Below, piece after piece: positions 10,650-18,905 of a stretch of DNA of 24,803 nt (the first letter of the stretch is position 1; each line of letters opens with the position of its first letter). The stretch is from Physocladia obscura (taxonomy: Eukaryota; Chytridiomycota; Chytridiomycetes; Chytridiales; Chytriomycetaceae), in the NCBI GenBank assembly GCA_027596945.1, contig JADGJH010000216.1, positions 1-24,803 of the forward strand. Reading direction: 5' to 3'. The notes under the pieces were generated by a model. It was not told where the DNA came from. It made no database searches and saw nothing but the letters and a program-made list of their open reading frames with translations. A program made the position numbers and the translations under genes.

Positions 10650-11754
10650 AGTGCCATGATTGTTTGGGGAAACAGACAAATTAAAATAAAAAAATGATAA
10701 TTTCTGCATCATTATTATTCCTCTTTTTGATTAATTGATCGAAAGAAAGGGTGAATAAAAAAGAGGGATAAAAGGGACAGTGACGGTGGAAGCCACAGCA
10801 AAATTTGTTTTCGGCCTTTTCTCCAGCTACACTAATGCCACAACCACGGCTGCCACCCACCACTCCACACTGTGTTTAACTGCAAGAAAAATCAATAAAA
10901 TTAAAAAATCAAAACTTGCATTCTTGTCCCTTTCTATGTGCCAGTGACTCATATGCCCAACTTGACTGCATTGTGGCTTCAATAAACTAGCATCTTTGGG
11001 AGAGAAATACACAGTAAACCAACATCCTGCCGATTCATACCTAATTACTACCATCCGCCCTTTGACATTAGCTAACCCGTGCACCATCCATTGCACGACC
11101 CGTCATGTTTCATATCATCATGGCCCGAAATAATAACTTTGTCAAACAAAACACACTAATGCTAGTAATACTAAACGTTGGCAATATTTTGATTTCATCA
11201 ATATCCTCCCGTAAAAGACGATGAGTTTATGCATCTGGAATTTCTCGATGAAATGAAAATCGGCAGTTATGCGAGTATTCACGCGTTAAATTCATATTCG
11301 AAACTTATTGATATTCGCGTGAAAGAAAATCTCAAGTTTTTTTATCTTGAACATACTTTCAACTGGTAACGCAAATTTCTAGATAACCAGACTCTGGAGT
11401 TTGCCCATTTTTCGGAATTGGTATCGTAATTATTTTGACTCTTGATTAATAATGTTCATTGAAAGGCACGAAGAAATTATATCACCGAGATTTCCACCTT
11501 TCTCGATGGCACCTAACTCCTTCTCTTCTGACGGCAATGCATTTTGGCATCCTACCTGACTTTTTACTCGCCACAATTGTTTGCTGCGCTGATGTAGGGA
11601 TAATTCAATTCGTCAAATGTTCCATCTTTTGCTATCGGAATTGTGATGGTAGTCGGTTGTTAATCACTCTCGATCAAATAAGAGCTATATTTCTCAGCCT
11701 TAATCAAGTGCTAATTCCTATTTATTTTTAGTTTTACATCCATTTAAAAAAAAA
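10650..11754. other. Long intergenic or decayed stretch without a supported gene
   Basis: Several frames on both strands read as plausible protein for 30-90 codons: plus 11459-11731; plus about 11202-11366 in the frame reading DEFMHLEFLDEM; minus 10827-11096; minus about 11570-11650 around DGTFDELNYPYIS. They overlap each other, lack starts, and no phase-consistent chain with good splice sites could be built. The stretch may contain exons of neighbouring unrecognised genes or remains of dead ones. Confidence 0.35.
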
Positions 11755-12027
11755 TTAGCAAAATAAAAAAAAAATAGTAATTTGTTCATTGGTATAGGCG
11801 ATTGGGGTATCCACATGCTTTCTCGTGGCTTTTGTAGTTGTTTTATAGTCGATTTCTTGGAAATTTCTGCCAAATCCAGTCATTTTTGTCGTTTTGGCGA
11901 CAATTGACCTAAAATAGCCTGTTTCATCTCCAAATTTGAATAGTTCGTCGGCGTCGTCTTTAAAAAAATCCTATATGTGATCATCATAATTTTCTGAAAT
12001 ATTATTCTTGTCTTTGTCTATCTTCAT
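11755..12027 (-). pseudogene. Unrecognised coding fragment with one in-frame TAG
   Basis: Read on the minus strand from the ATG at 12027, the frame gives MKIDKDKNNISENYDDHI, then a TAG at 11973-11971. It continues open in the same frame with strongly coding-like sequence (DFFKDDADELFKFGDETGYF and, later, MTGFGRNFQEIDYKTT) to a TAA at 11757-11755. The stretch before the TAG contains no GT, so the stop cannot be removed by an intron starting inside it. The alternative is that TATAG is a splice acceptor and the part after it is an internal exon of a larger minus-strand gene whose other exons I could not place. No family is recognised. The complementary strand has many stops. Confidence 0.35.
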
Positions 12028-12046
12028 TTATTTGTCTTTGCAACAG

Positions 12047-12656
12047 TTGTTTTCTGTCTGTGTTGATGATTCGACTCTCGTTAGATTCACGCGTGCCAGA
12101 ACATCAGATCCATGCGATTTTCCATGTGCATTCCATGTTTTCAGTATTACTAAACTTAAACTAGCAGTGTTTGATGGAGGAGGTGTGGCTGAGTGCAGAA
12201 GGAGGGAGTTGGTTTAGGCAAGTTACAGTGTTTAATTATTCCTTTTTATATTTCTTGATGATCATTATTTTCTTGATTATATTATAGTTGGACGATAGTA
12301 TCGGCACAACAATACGGTTTCGGATCTAAATTAAGCTGGGCTGTTGTAAAGGGGCATACCACGGGTTTGTCATTTGATCATGGTGGCGCAGCTGATGGAG
12401 TCATTTTATCGCATCGCTTCACGTCGGATTTATGTGCAGATGCCGCAGCATATCGTCAACGATGGTTGCGGATGACTTTCAATATTGATGGGATTCATGA
12501 TTTGTGCAAGTTAACCCATTATGGGCACGTGAAAGCTGTGAGATTCGTTGCATTTAATTCTATTACGTTTAAGAATTTTCGGTTTTTTATCATCTTGTGA
12601 TGCTTGACTGGACTGAGCAATTTGTGTTTTTATATCAAGAAAACTCAACATGTTAA
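12047..12656 (+). CDS. Unrecognised gene, 3' exons
   Basis: Three phase-consistent exons (12047-12207, 12288-12537, 12618-12656) end in a TAA. The middle exon is clearly coding: it begins WTIVSAQQYGFGSKLSWAVV, passes FDHGGAADGVILSHRF, and ends LCKLTHYGHVKA before a GTGAGA donor. The last exon adds QFVFLYQENSTC. The first exon follows a good acceptor (TTTGCAACAG) and reads SVCVDDSTLVRFTRARTSD. Its donor is ambiguous (GTTGGT at 12208 or GTGCAG at 12193). No start codon is seen, so the 5' end must lie in an upstream exon or the gene is truncated. No family is recognised, and no signal peptide or membrane helix is visible in these exons. The reverse strand of the middle exon is closed in all frames. 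Confidence 0.42.
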
Positions 12657-12769
12657 TACAAAAATTAAGACAGACAGAAAAACAGGAAGAGAGGGAGAGA
12701 GAGAAAGTTGATACTAAACACATTGAAAGTAACAATAAGATATGTTAAAAGAGTTTAAACAATTGAGGG

Positions 12770-13489
12770 TCAGACCAAAGCAGAAGAAGAAGACGAAGAA
12801 GAAGAAGAAGAAGAAGAAGAACAGGAGGAAGAATAAGAAGACGAAGAATAAGAATCTGACAGAGGCACAACATGTAAAACTTCACGAGATCCGGCGGCGA
12901 GACAGATGGAACACAAGGCAAGCACATAAATACAGACAATAAGGAGGCACAGAGCCGAGAAAGAGAGTGGAAAGAGCCACAAAAGACATGCTAGACACGC
13001 CAGATGCACGGCAGACACTGTTAAGGCGAGACGGCGCAGTGTAGGCGAGTCGGCAGCACGGTTTCGCACGCGCCGTATCACCACGCGGTACTGATCGGCA
13101 CAGCGAGTGCAATATAGGGGGAAGCGGCTGGCGGTGTTTGCAGCAGCACTGTTGGTACCAGTGTTAGTATTTGTAGCATCACCACTGATAACAGTGCCAC
13201 TGGCGGTACTGGGAACAACGGCGGAAGCAATAGAGATCGCACTGCTTCCTTGTACCAGCAGCGCTACGTGGCCGTCAATGCACTGCTGGTGGATCCACTG
13301 TAAGTCGGGGTCGCGACACCCGCGACACACACGAACCAAGCGGCCCTTGCCTTTGCCCTCTCCTTCTCCCTCTCCCTCCCAGCAACACCAGCAGCTTTTT
13401 GCAAGCAAGGGGCCGTTTTCGCCGTCTGCCAGAAGCCGCCGCCGCTCCTCCTTGCGCTCTTTCGCCCCCCCAAATAAAGTACCAAGCAT
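12770..13489 (-). CDS. RING-CH (MARCH-type) membrane E3 ubiquitin ligase-like protein
   Basis: A single exon from the ATG at 13489 (MLGTLFGGAKERKEE) gives about 239 residues. A RING-CH domain is visible: CWCCWEGE, then a Gly/Glu/Lys repeat loop, VCRGCRDPDLQWIHQQCI, a long Ser/Thr/Ala insert, and YCTRC. This supplies the C4HC3 zinc ligands, with the central pair spaced C-x2-C rather than the usual C-x-C. After it come two adjacent hydrophobic segments (around 145-195 residues after the RING start: LALTVSAVHLACLACLLWLF and ALCLLIVCIYVLALCSICLA), then a tail ending in a run of more than 15 serines. The layout resembles MARCH5-like ligases, which ubiquitylate membrane proteins. An in-frame GTG-initiated extension to 13552 exists but has no ATG. 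A homologous gene lies head-to-head at 13643. Confidence 0.72.
   Translation of the reverse strand: MLGTLFGGAKERKEERRRLLADGENGPLLAKSCWCCWEGEGEGEGKGKGRLVRVCRGCRDPDLQWIHQQCIDGHVALLVQGSSAISIASAVVPSTASGTVISGDATNTNTGTNSAAANTASRFPLYCTRCADQYRVVIRRVRNRAADSPTLRRLALTVSAVHLACLACLLWLFPLSFSALCLLIVCIYVLALCSICLAAGSREVLHVVPLSDSYSSSSYSSSCSSSSSSSSSSSSSALV
12775..12860. repeat. Purine-rich (AGA/GAA) low-complexity tract
   Basis: The plus strand is almost pure A/G with AGA/GAA triplet periodicity. On the minus strand it encodes the poly-Ser tail of the RING-CH protein, so the Lys-rich plus-strand frame here is a shadow. It is a likely site of length variation by slippage. Confidence 0.8.
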
Positions 13490-13642
13490 TGAACCGAATG
13501 ACAAATCAATCCGATCACATTGTTTTGTTCCTTCACCCAAGCCATATATCACTCACTTTTTTCTATGTATCCATAGATCAGAGTTCTGAGTGCAAATATT
13601 TTTGGAATCAGATTATATTTAGTCAAAATCAGGAAGGACTTG
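13490..13642. promoter_or_regulatory. Shared divergent promoter region of two RING-CH genes
   Basis: About 150 bp lie between the two proposed ATGs of divergently transcribed homologous RING-CH genes, so both promoters must be here or extend into the 5' coding ends. No defined element was recognised. Confidence 0.4.
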
Positions 13643-14432
13643 ATGGAACTGAGTATTCAAATACAAGAACAACAGCAGGTCTGGCCACAAATGCCACTAC
13701 AGCTGCTACCACCACCACAGTCACAATCAACAAGTAAAAACAACTCTTTTGCAAGCCAAACTCCGCGTCCACTGAATCCGCGAAAACACACCCCTTCAGA
13801 TCACACTGCCGACGTCATCAAGGCCGCTGCTGGTGCTGTTGGGAACCAACGAAAACACAAACCGATCTCTTAATCGGCGTCTGTCTTGGCTGTAAAGATC
13901 CAGACCTGCAATATATCCACCAGACCTGTATCAACAGATACATCACTTCTCTGCTCAATGAGAAAACTAGCGCAGCAGTAGAACGATCATTCAAATGCAC
14001 GCGGTGCGGTGACGCGTATGCAGTTGTGAAAACAGCGGTCTCGTGCGTGCAAGTTGTGCTTGCGGACGCATCATTGCGCTGGTCTGTGGTGACGATGATG
14101 CTATGTATGGGTGTGATTACTTTTAGTTCTATCAGTACGCTGGCAATATGACGGCGGCGACGGGGGCGGCGTCGTCGCGGACAGGAATTCTAAGTGATGC
14201 AAGTTTTTATAGCAGTGACGGTAGTGGTGCAGCAGCAGGTGTAGGTGGAGCGTTTTTTAGGAGTGCCAGTGGTGATGGGGATATGGAGGGTGCAAGAAAT
14301 GTGCCAGTGATTTGGGCTAGTGCAGCTATCTTGTGTGTCAGTTGGTGGTTTGCTTTTGAGACTATTGTGTTGATTGCCGTGTTTGCTGGTGGACGCGTGT
14401 GGCGTCACGTTCTTGCTATTGATGCGCCATGA
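13643..14432 (+). CDS. Second RING-CH (MARCH-type) membrane ligase-like protein
   Basis: The RING-CH domain is unmistakable in the frame through 13828-14085: CWCCWEPTKTQTDL, then VCLGCKDPDLQYIHQTCINR, then FKCTRC. It shares the CWCCWE start and the GC(R/K)DPDLQ(W/Y)IHQ core with the gene on the opposite strand. A workable model has exons 13643-13678 (MELSIQIQEQQQ), 13756-14085 and 14136-14432. The 77-nt and 50-nt introns between them restore frame, but the donors (GTCTGG, GTGGTG) are weak. If the second intron is not used, a hydrophobic stretch after the RING (SVVTMMLCMGVITF) is followed by a frame break. The last part is Gly/Ser-rich and then carries a long hydrophobic segment (VIWASAAILCVSWWFAFETI and on). 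It may end at 14432 or splice from 14388 into the exons at 14473. Frame changes make a damaged gene possible. Confidence 0.5.
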
Positions 14433-14472
14433 TTAAAATAATAAATTGAAAATTTTATAAAAAATTTTGCAG

Positions 14473-15669
14473 GAAAATTGGTTCACGTTCTTTCAGTTGC
14501 AAAATCTACAGTCGCGTGTCCGCAATGCACCAATCTCCCAATAACACACGTGTGCATGGATCCACCAAACATGGCAATATTTTGGTTGCAAGGCAAAACC
14601 ATCAACAACCTGGGAGCAACGTTTGGCGATCTTCGTTCCGTCTCGAGCAAATACATCACAACCCGACCCGGTGCCACTCTTGATTCTGTGTAATTGAATT
14701 TTGGCAATTCCTCATAGTTTGTTAACGCCGATTTGAACGTTTATGGTATTGTTGCTAGCAGACTGATGTTAGTTTCGATATCCATATTCAGATGCTTATT
14801 AATGGAGCCTGCTCTGTTGTCGATAGTGATCAAGAATATGTTTTCCTCAGCGCCGATATTGTCCGATTCTCTGCCGCTGACGTATATGAAAGTTTTGTGG
14901 TGGGTAATTTCTGACCCACTTCCAGATGCCATTCTCACAAGCTTGAATTGATCGGACACGTATAAAAAGCTGGCTTTTCACAAATTTTAGTCCTGCAGGA
15001 AGCACTCTTCAAACTCAGCTGTTTGAGTTTATATACTACAGCTTCCACTCCGTTAGATGGCACAGTTGATAACACGACAACTACAAACCCTGCTTCTACA
15101 TCTGCAAGCATTTTAACGCCAATGATATCTGTCGTTGTTACGCTAATTGTTGTGATACTGCTTGCTTTTGGATGGTGCATGTGGTGGCCTTGTGGTAATA
15201 CGAACCGAGAGATCGCTCTGATGAAAAGCAAGACAGTCTCATAGAGAGAATGAATATAAATTGTCTATTGCTTTAAATGGACAGCATCCGAGCAATTACT
15301 GTCAAAACAAAGACGACTAACAAAAATATACAGAAAAAATTGATGAAGCCTATAGTTTGAACATAAGAAGTTTGCAGCGAAAACAATTATCATCGTATCC
15401 ATCGCTTACGTATCCTTCATCAGAGACGCTTCATAAAATGTATGTGTCTCAATCGTCTCAAACCATGCTGGCATGTTATTCCGTCAATTCCACGTCCAAA
15501 CATGTGCATGGATACTTCGCGCTCAGGAAATACTGCTACTGCTGCACGTGTTGATTCGTCAAAATTGTACCAGCTTCCGGAAATTCGCGTCCGTTCTGAG
15601 AGGAGAGGCGACGAGAGGGCTGCTGCGGACAGAACTTCTTCAATCACGTTATCGATTGGATCGTCTTGA
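14473..15669 (+). CDS. Exons of a single-pass membrane protein with Ser/Thr-rich stalk
   Basis: Family not recognised. Phase-consistent exons are 14473-14687 (VACPQCTNLPITHVCMDPPN), 14762-14903 (TDVSFDIHIQMLINGACSVV, SADIVRFSAADVYESF) and 14991-15194 or 15243. The last of these has a Thr/Ser stalk (DNTTTTNPASTSAS), a transmembrane helix (MISVVVTLIVVILLAFGWCM) and Cys/Trp next to it. The chain may end at 15243 or continue through an intron with a CTAAC branch site into 15334-15503 and 15574-15669 (EIRVRSERRGDERAAADRTS), a cytosolic tail. No start codon with a signal peptide lies near 14473. The exon is entered in phase 1 from an acceptor TTTTGCAG, so it probably continues from 14388, either in a fusion with the RING-CH gene or in a separate gene starting near 14283. 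Confidence 0.4.
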
Positions 15670-15829
15670 AGAGGGTTGAAGGATGATCTGATGGCCATTT
15701 TTTAAAGTATAAAAAACAAAAAGGAGTAGATTACACTAGAGTTACCATTTTAACAGTTACTATTGTTTTTCATCACCAATTTTCGCAAATTATTTTTTCA
15801 GTCTTGGAAAACGACCAAAATTGTTCAAG

Positions 15830-17583
15830 ATGGCACCACTTGCTGGACTGCCGCTGGACGCAACAATGAGGAAAACACACGTGCAAACAAAGAGTAGCAT
15901 GCCTATAAAATCAGCGGTGGTGATGCCAAACTTATTCGCTGACTATAATGGCGACACAAACAACAAGAACGCCGCTATCGACAACGACTACAACAAAAAC
16001 AGTAAAACGATCTTGCAGTGCAACAGCTCGTATCCCTCTACCCCCTCAGCTGATTGTTCGCCGATACCCGTAGCTGAGCTAAGCAGCAGCAACGGTGACG
16101 ATAATAACAACAGCAACAGCAGCAACAGCAACAACAGCGAAATCAACGACGACGCCAATAACACTGAAAGCGAAAAAGAATCTGTGCCTCATCTAGTTGC
16201 GTCTCGCGCCAAAACAAGTCGCCACAACACTCCATTATTGCATTCGAGATCAAAACAGCAACCAACTCATCGCTCCCAGTCATCAGCAGGGCAATCTGGT
16301 GGTACTGGAAGCAACTTTTATTTTTCGAAATCTACTGGCGGCGTGAGTGGAGACGGTGGTGGTAGCAGTACGAGTAATAACGATTTATTCGGAGGAATTA
16401 TGGGCCAAAGCAGTGGAGGAAATGATGATGATGACGAGGAAGAAGAGGAAGATTTTGTTGAAGGTATTTCCCTGAAGCACCACCATGTTTTTCCTCGATC
16501 AATTCTGTTCTTCTTATATTTTATGTTCAGCAGCACTAGTGTTTTTCTTATGTTTAAAATTAATCGCCAATTATTGATAAATAATCAAATAAATAATGCA
16601 GCCGATTCTGCATCTACTTCTGGCAGCTCAGGGGAATCATCGGCGGTATCTTGGATTTATTGGTTCTGCTCGCTTCCAGGTACTGACTATTGGGGTAAAA
16701 AATTGATACATATTAATAATATACTTTTTTTTTTTTAAAAAAAGGCCACGAATTTTTTATCGAAGTGCCAGAAGAATTCATCAAAGACGATTTCAATCTG
16801 ACTGGTCTAAACACACTCGTCCTTCTGTACAACGAAGCATTAGACATGATTCTCGATCTCGAACTCGATCCACAGCCAACTCCAGCCCAACTCTCGCTGA
16901 TTGAATCCAGCGCAGAGATGCTTTATGGACTGATTCATCAAAGATTCTTACTTACGAAAGGCGGTCTGGGTCTCATGTCAGATCGACTTGTCGATGCTGA
17001 TTTCGGTGCTTGTCCTCGCGAAGGATGCGGTGGCGCGCCTGTTCTTCCATGTGGACGGAGTGATCAACCGAGCGTCGATACTGTCAAAATGTTTTGCGTG
17101 AGGTGCTGTGACTTGTATCATCCACGAGAGGTGAGGGAATAATAAATAAATAGCAACTTCTCGAAAAGTAAAAAATAAAAAAAACAAAAGGCGAGATTCC
17201 AAAACATCGACGGCGCGTTTTTCGGAACTACATTCCCTCACCTATTCTATAACACATATCCGCAACTAATCCCACCGGTTATCACACCCATAAAATCCGC
17301 GTCGGAGGCGACAGCCGCATCAACGACAAAAACAGAAGATGGTGGCGACGACAATGCGCAGCCAATTGCGCCGACAAAGCTTCCAAACTACCGCCTCTAT
17401 GTGCCGCGACTGTTTGGGTTCCGGCTCAGTGAACGGTCGCAGACTGGTCCGCGCATGGGGTGGTTGAGATGGAAGGATGGTGTTGATTTGGGGGCTGGAG
17501 ATGGTGTCATTGCGCGGAGTATGGAGGTTGGGATGTATCGGGTTGATGAAAATATGGATGAAGATATTTTTGGGGATGATTGA
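15830..17583 (+). CDS. CSNK2B: Casein kinase 2 regulatory subunit beta, with long N-terminal extension
   Basis: Four exons (15830-16463, 16602-16694, 16745-17130, 17191-17583) give about 501 residues, against about 215 in animals. The CK2-beta fold starts near residue 230: SWIYWFCSLPG, EEFIKDDFNLTGLN, EALDMILDLELD, EMLYGLIHQRF. The zinc ribbon that mediates dimerisation is intact (CPREGC and CVRCC). After the third intron come DGAFFGTTFPHLFY and YVPRLFGFRLSE. CK2 beta dimers hold two catalytic subunits in the CK2 tetramer and steer substrate choice. The N-terminal 210 or so residues are Asn/Ser-rich, Gly-rich, then a D/E run, and probably disordered. The acidic loop after DMILDLE, usual in the family, is weak here (LDPQPTPAQ). 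The C-terminus carries an extra acidic tail. Intron 1 (138 nt) has no in-frame stop. Confidence 0.93.
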
Positions 17584-18190
17584 TTGAAATTTCCAAAACC
17601 TCTTCAATATTGTTGCTATTTTTTATTTTTTGTGCCAATTTGTTTTATTGTTTTTTTTTAATTTTTTTAAATTTTTTTTTTTTTTTTTTTCATTTTTCAT
17701 TTTCTTCATTTTTTTCGTTTTTTCGTTTTTTTTAGTTGTAGATGGTATATCATCTCCTTGATCCTGCTCTCTACTCAGCACATGAATGACACCTTTTATG
17801 GCTTATTAAAGTATTGTTGAGTTTGTCATTCAACTGCGTTGAGTAAGTGAAAAGAACACCAATTTACTGCAGCAAAATGTCGTCTGCATAGAGATATCTA
17901 TATCTGCGTTTATTATCTTATTGAAGTGAATCCATTAATGCACGAAATAAATCAACAGCCTTGTTGGTCAAAAAGGTTTATTTCATGTAAGCGCTTATTG
18001 TATATTTTAACTGTGTATTAATAAACTATTTTTGAAACAATGCTTGTTAAACCTGTTGACATAAATAATTTAATCCATGCTATAAGTAAGCTCAGAAAAT
18101 TTGGTCAATAGCATAAACCGACCCAAGAAAAAGATCTCAAAGATCAGTCATTATTTCAAGTCTGCTGAATAGTCTTGAGCGAGCGGCATA
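17584..18190. other. Spacer with T-rich tract, no gene seen
   Basis: From about 17620 to 17735 the plus strand is mostly T, including runs of ten or more, which follows directly after the CK2-beta stop and may include its 3' processing signals. The rest, to 18190, is AT-rich with no convincing coding frame. It lies between the 3' ends of two converging genes. Confidence 0.6.
17620..17740. repeat. Poly-T/T-rich low-complexity tract
   Basis: A simple T-rich stretch with uninterrupted T runs and ATTTTTC/TTTTCG variants. It is low complexity and prone to length error in assembly. Confidence 0.85.
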
Positions 18191-18550
18191 TCAATTGATT
18201 TCAGCAGGCAAAATTCCATCCGCCGTTGCTTTCTGAATAATATGAGCTGTAAGCTTTAGAGCTCTATTGACTACGACTGGTATTTTGAAGCAAATTTTGT
18301 TGCATTCTGCCAGACAAATAATATCAAAGTCGCAGGGGCGAGTTTTTGACTGATACAGTACAGGAGCTGCAGAAATTGCGTAGATGCGTTCGTGGCACGC
18401 AAGACCCAACAACTTGTTGAAAATCCGCGTGATTTGTTCTGCGTATTGATTGCGCGTGGTAGGCTTTGCGTTCCAAGCGGCGACAACGATGGACGGCGCG
18501 GACAACGCTGTGGAGACAAGAAATTGATGACAGACAAATTCCAAAATCAT
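18191..18550 (-). CDS. Unrecognised protein, C-terminal exon
   Basis: On the minus strand an open frame from an ATG at 18550 to a TGA at 18174-side end 18191 encodes 119 residues with good coding character: RNQYAEQITRIFNKLLGLAC, PCDFDIICLAEC, KATADGILPAEIN. Upstream, in another frame, 18746 to about 18521 is open and encodes two hydrophobic helices (ILVVLIILFSQL and VAAVCLLVLSGLALMKL) and a charged segment ending RKNDFGI. A GT...CACAG pair only 28 nt apart (about 18512-18485) would join the two frames in phase. A longer intron or a start at 18550 are the alternatives. No start codon for the upstream exon was found. The family is not recognised. It diverges from the MDR gene at 18906. Confidence 0.42.
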   Translation of the reverse strand: MILEFVCHQFLVSTALSAPSIVVAAWNAKPTTRNQYAEQITRIFNKLLGLACHERIYAISAAPVLYQSKTRPCDFDIICLAECNKICFKIPVVVNRALKLTAHIIQKATADGILPAEIN

Positions 18551-18905
18551 TCTTGCGTGCCTCCGCCACGCCTGCCTCCGTCAGCTTCATCAGCGCCAGT
18601 CCGCTCAGCACTAATAAACAGACGGCCGCAACATCCCACTTGTTGCGCGCTACATGTTGTTCGTGTACGCAGCATTGCTGCCAAAAAACCGGATGAAATG
18701 ACAGTTGGCTGAACAATATAATCAGCACAACCAGGATGCTTTCTAACTATGAACAAAATGTTAATTTTAGTTTCCAGATCAATTTCGCTTCTTTTTGTTT
18801 GAATCTGAAATGATGACAAAATTGGACAAAATTGCTTTGAAATCTTTCACGGATATAAAAATTGTGAACAATTCAACCAAATAATTAACTAAAAAATTAT
18901 TCAGA

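Noticed and set aside
10803..11731. A long plus-strand frame with many in-frame stops that reads as protein-like between them, including DEFMHLEFLDEM near 11220.
   Set aside because: A second forward frame over the same bases and pieces of the minus strand look equally protein-like, and stop density is near chance over most of it. I treated the impression as unreliable and did not call a pseudogene.
8401..12027. The idea that TAA/TAG are read as Gln (alternative genetic code) because decayed frames continue after stops.
   Set aside because: All well-supported genes in the window end normally at TAA or TGA where their families end, and their coding exons contain no internal stops.
12742..12942. 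Lys/Arg-rich plus-strand frame (poly-Lys).
   Set aside because: It is the complement of the purine tract coding the poly-Ser tail of the minus-strand RING-CH gene.
13107..13589. Open plus-strand frame opposite the first RING-CH gene.
   Set aside because: It runs antisense to the zinc-binding domain and has Pro/Ser-rich composition caused by the CT-rich tract; no motif of its own.
14735..14761. A 23-nt mini-intron or frameshift inside the stalked membrane protein gene.
   Set aside because: A single 74-nt intron (14688-14761) with donor GTGTAA and acceptor CTAGCAG joins the flanking exons in phase.
14483..14959. Two adjacent minus-strand frames that read as plausible protein.
   Set aside because: The plus-strand exons over the same bases have phase-matched splice sites that lead into a clear transmembrane exon; the minus frames have none.
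15420..15698. Minus-strand ATG-started frame of 92 codons.
   Set aside because: It lies opposite the candidate tail exons of the stalked membrane protein, stands alone with no splice partners found, and overlaps three open plus-strand frames in a less AT-rich patch. It is not excluded, only less supported.
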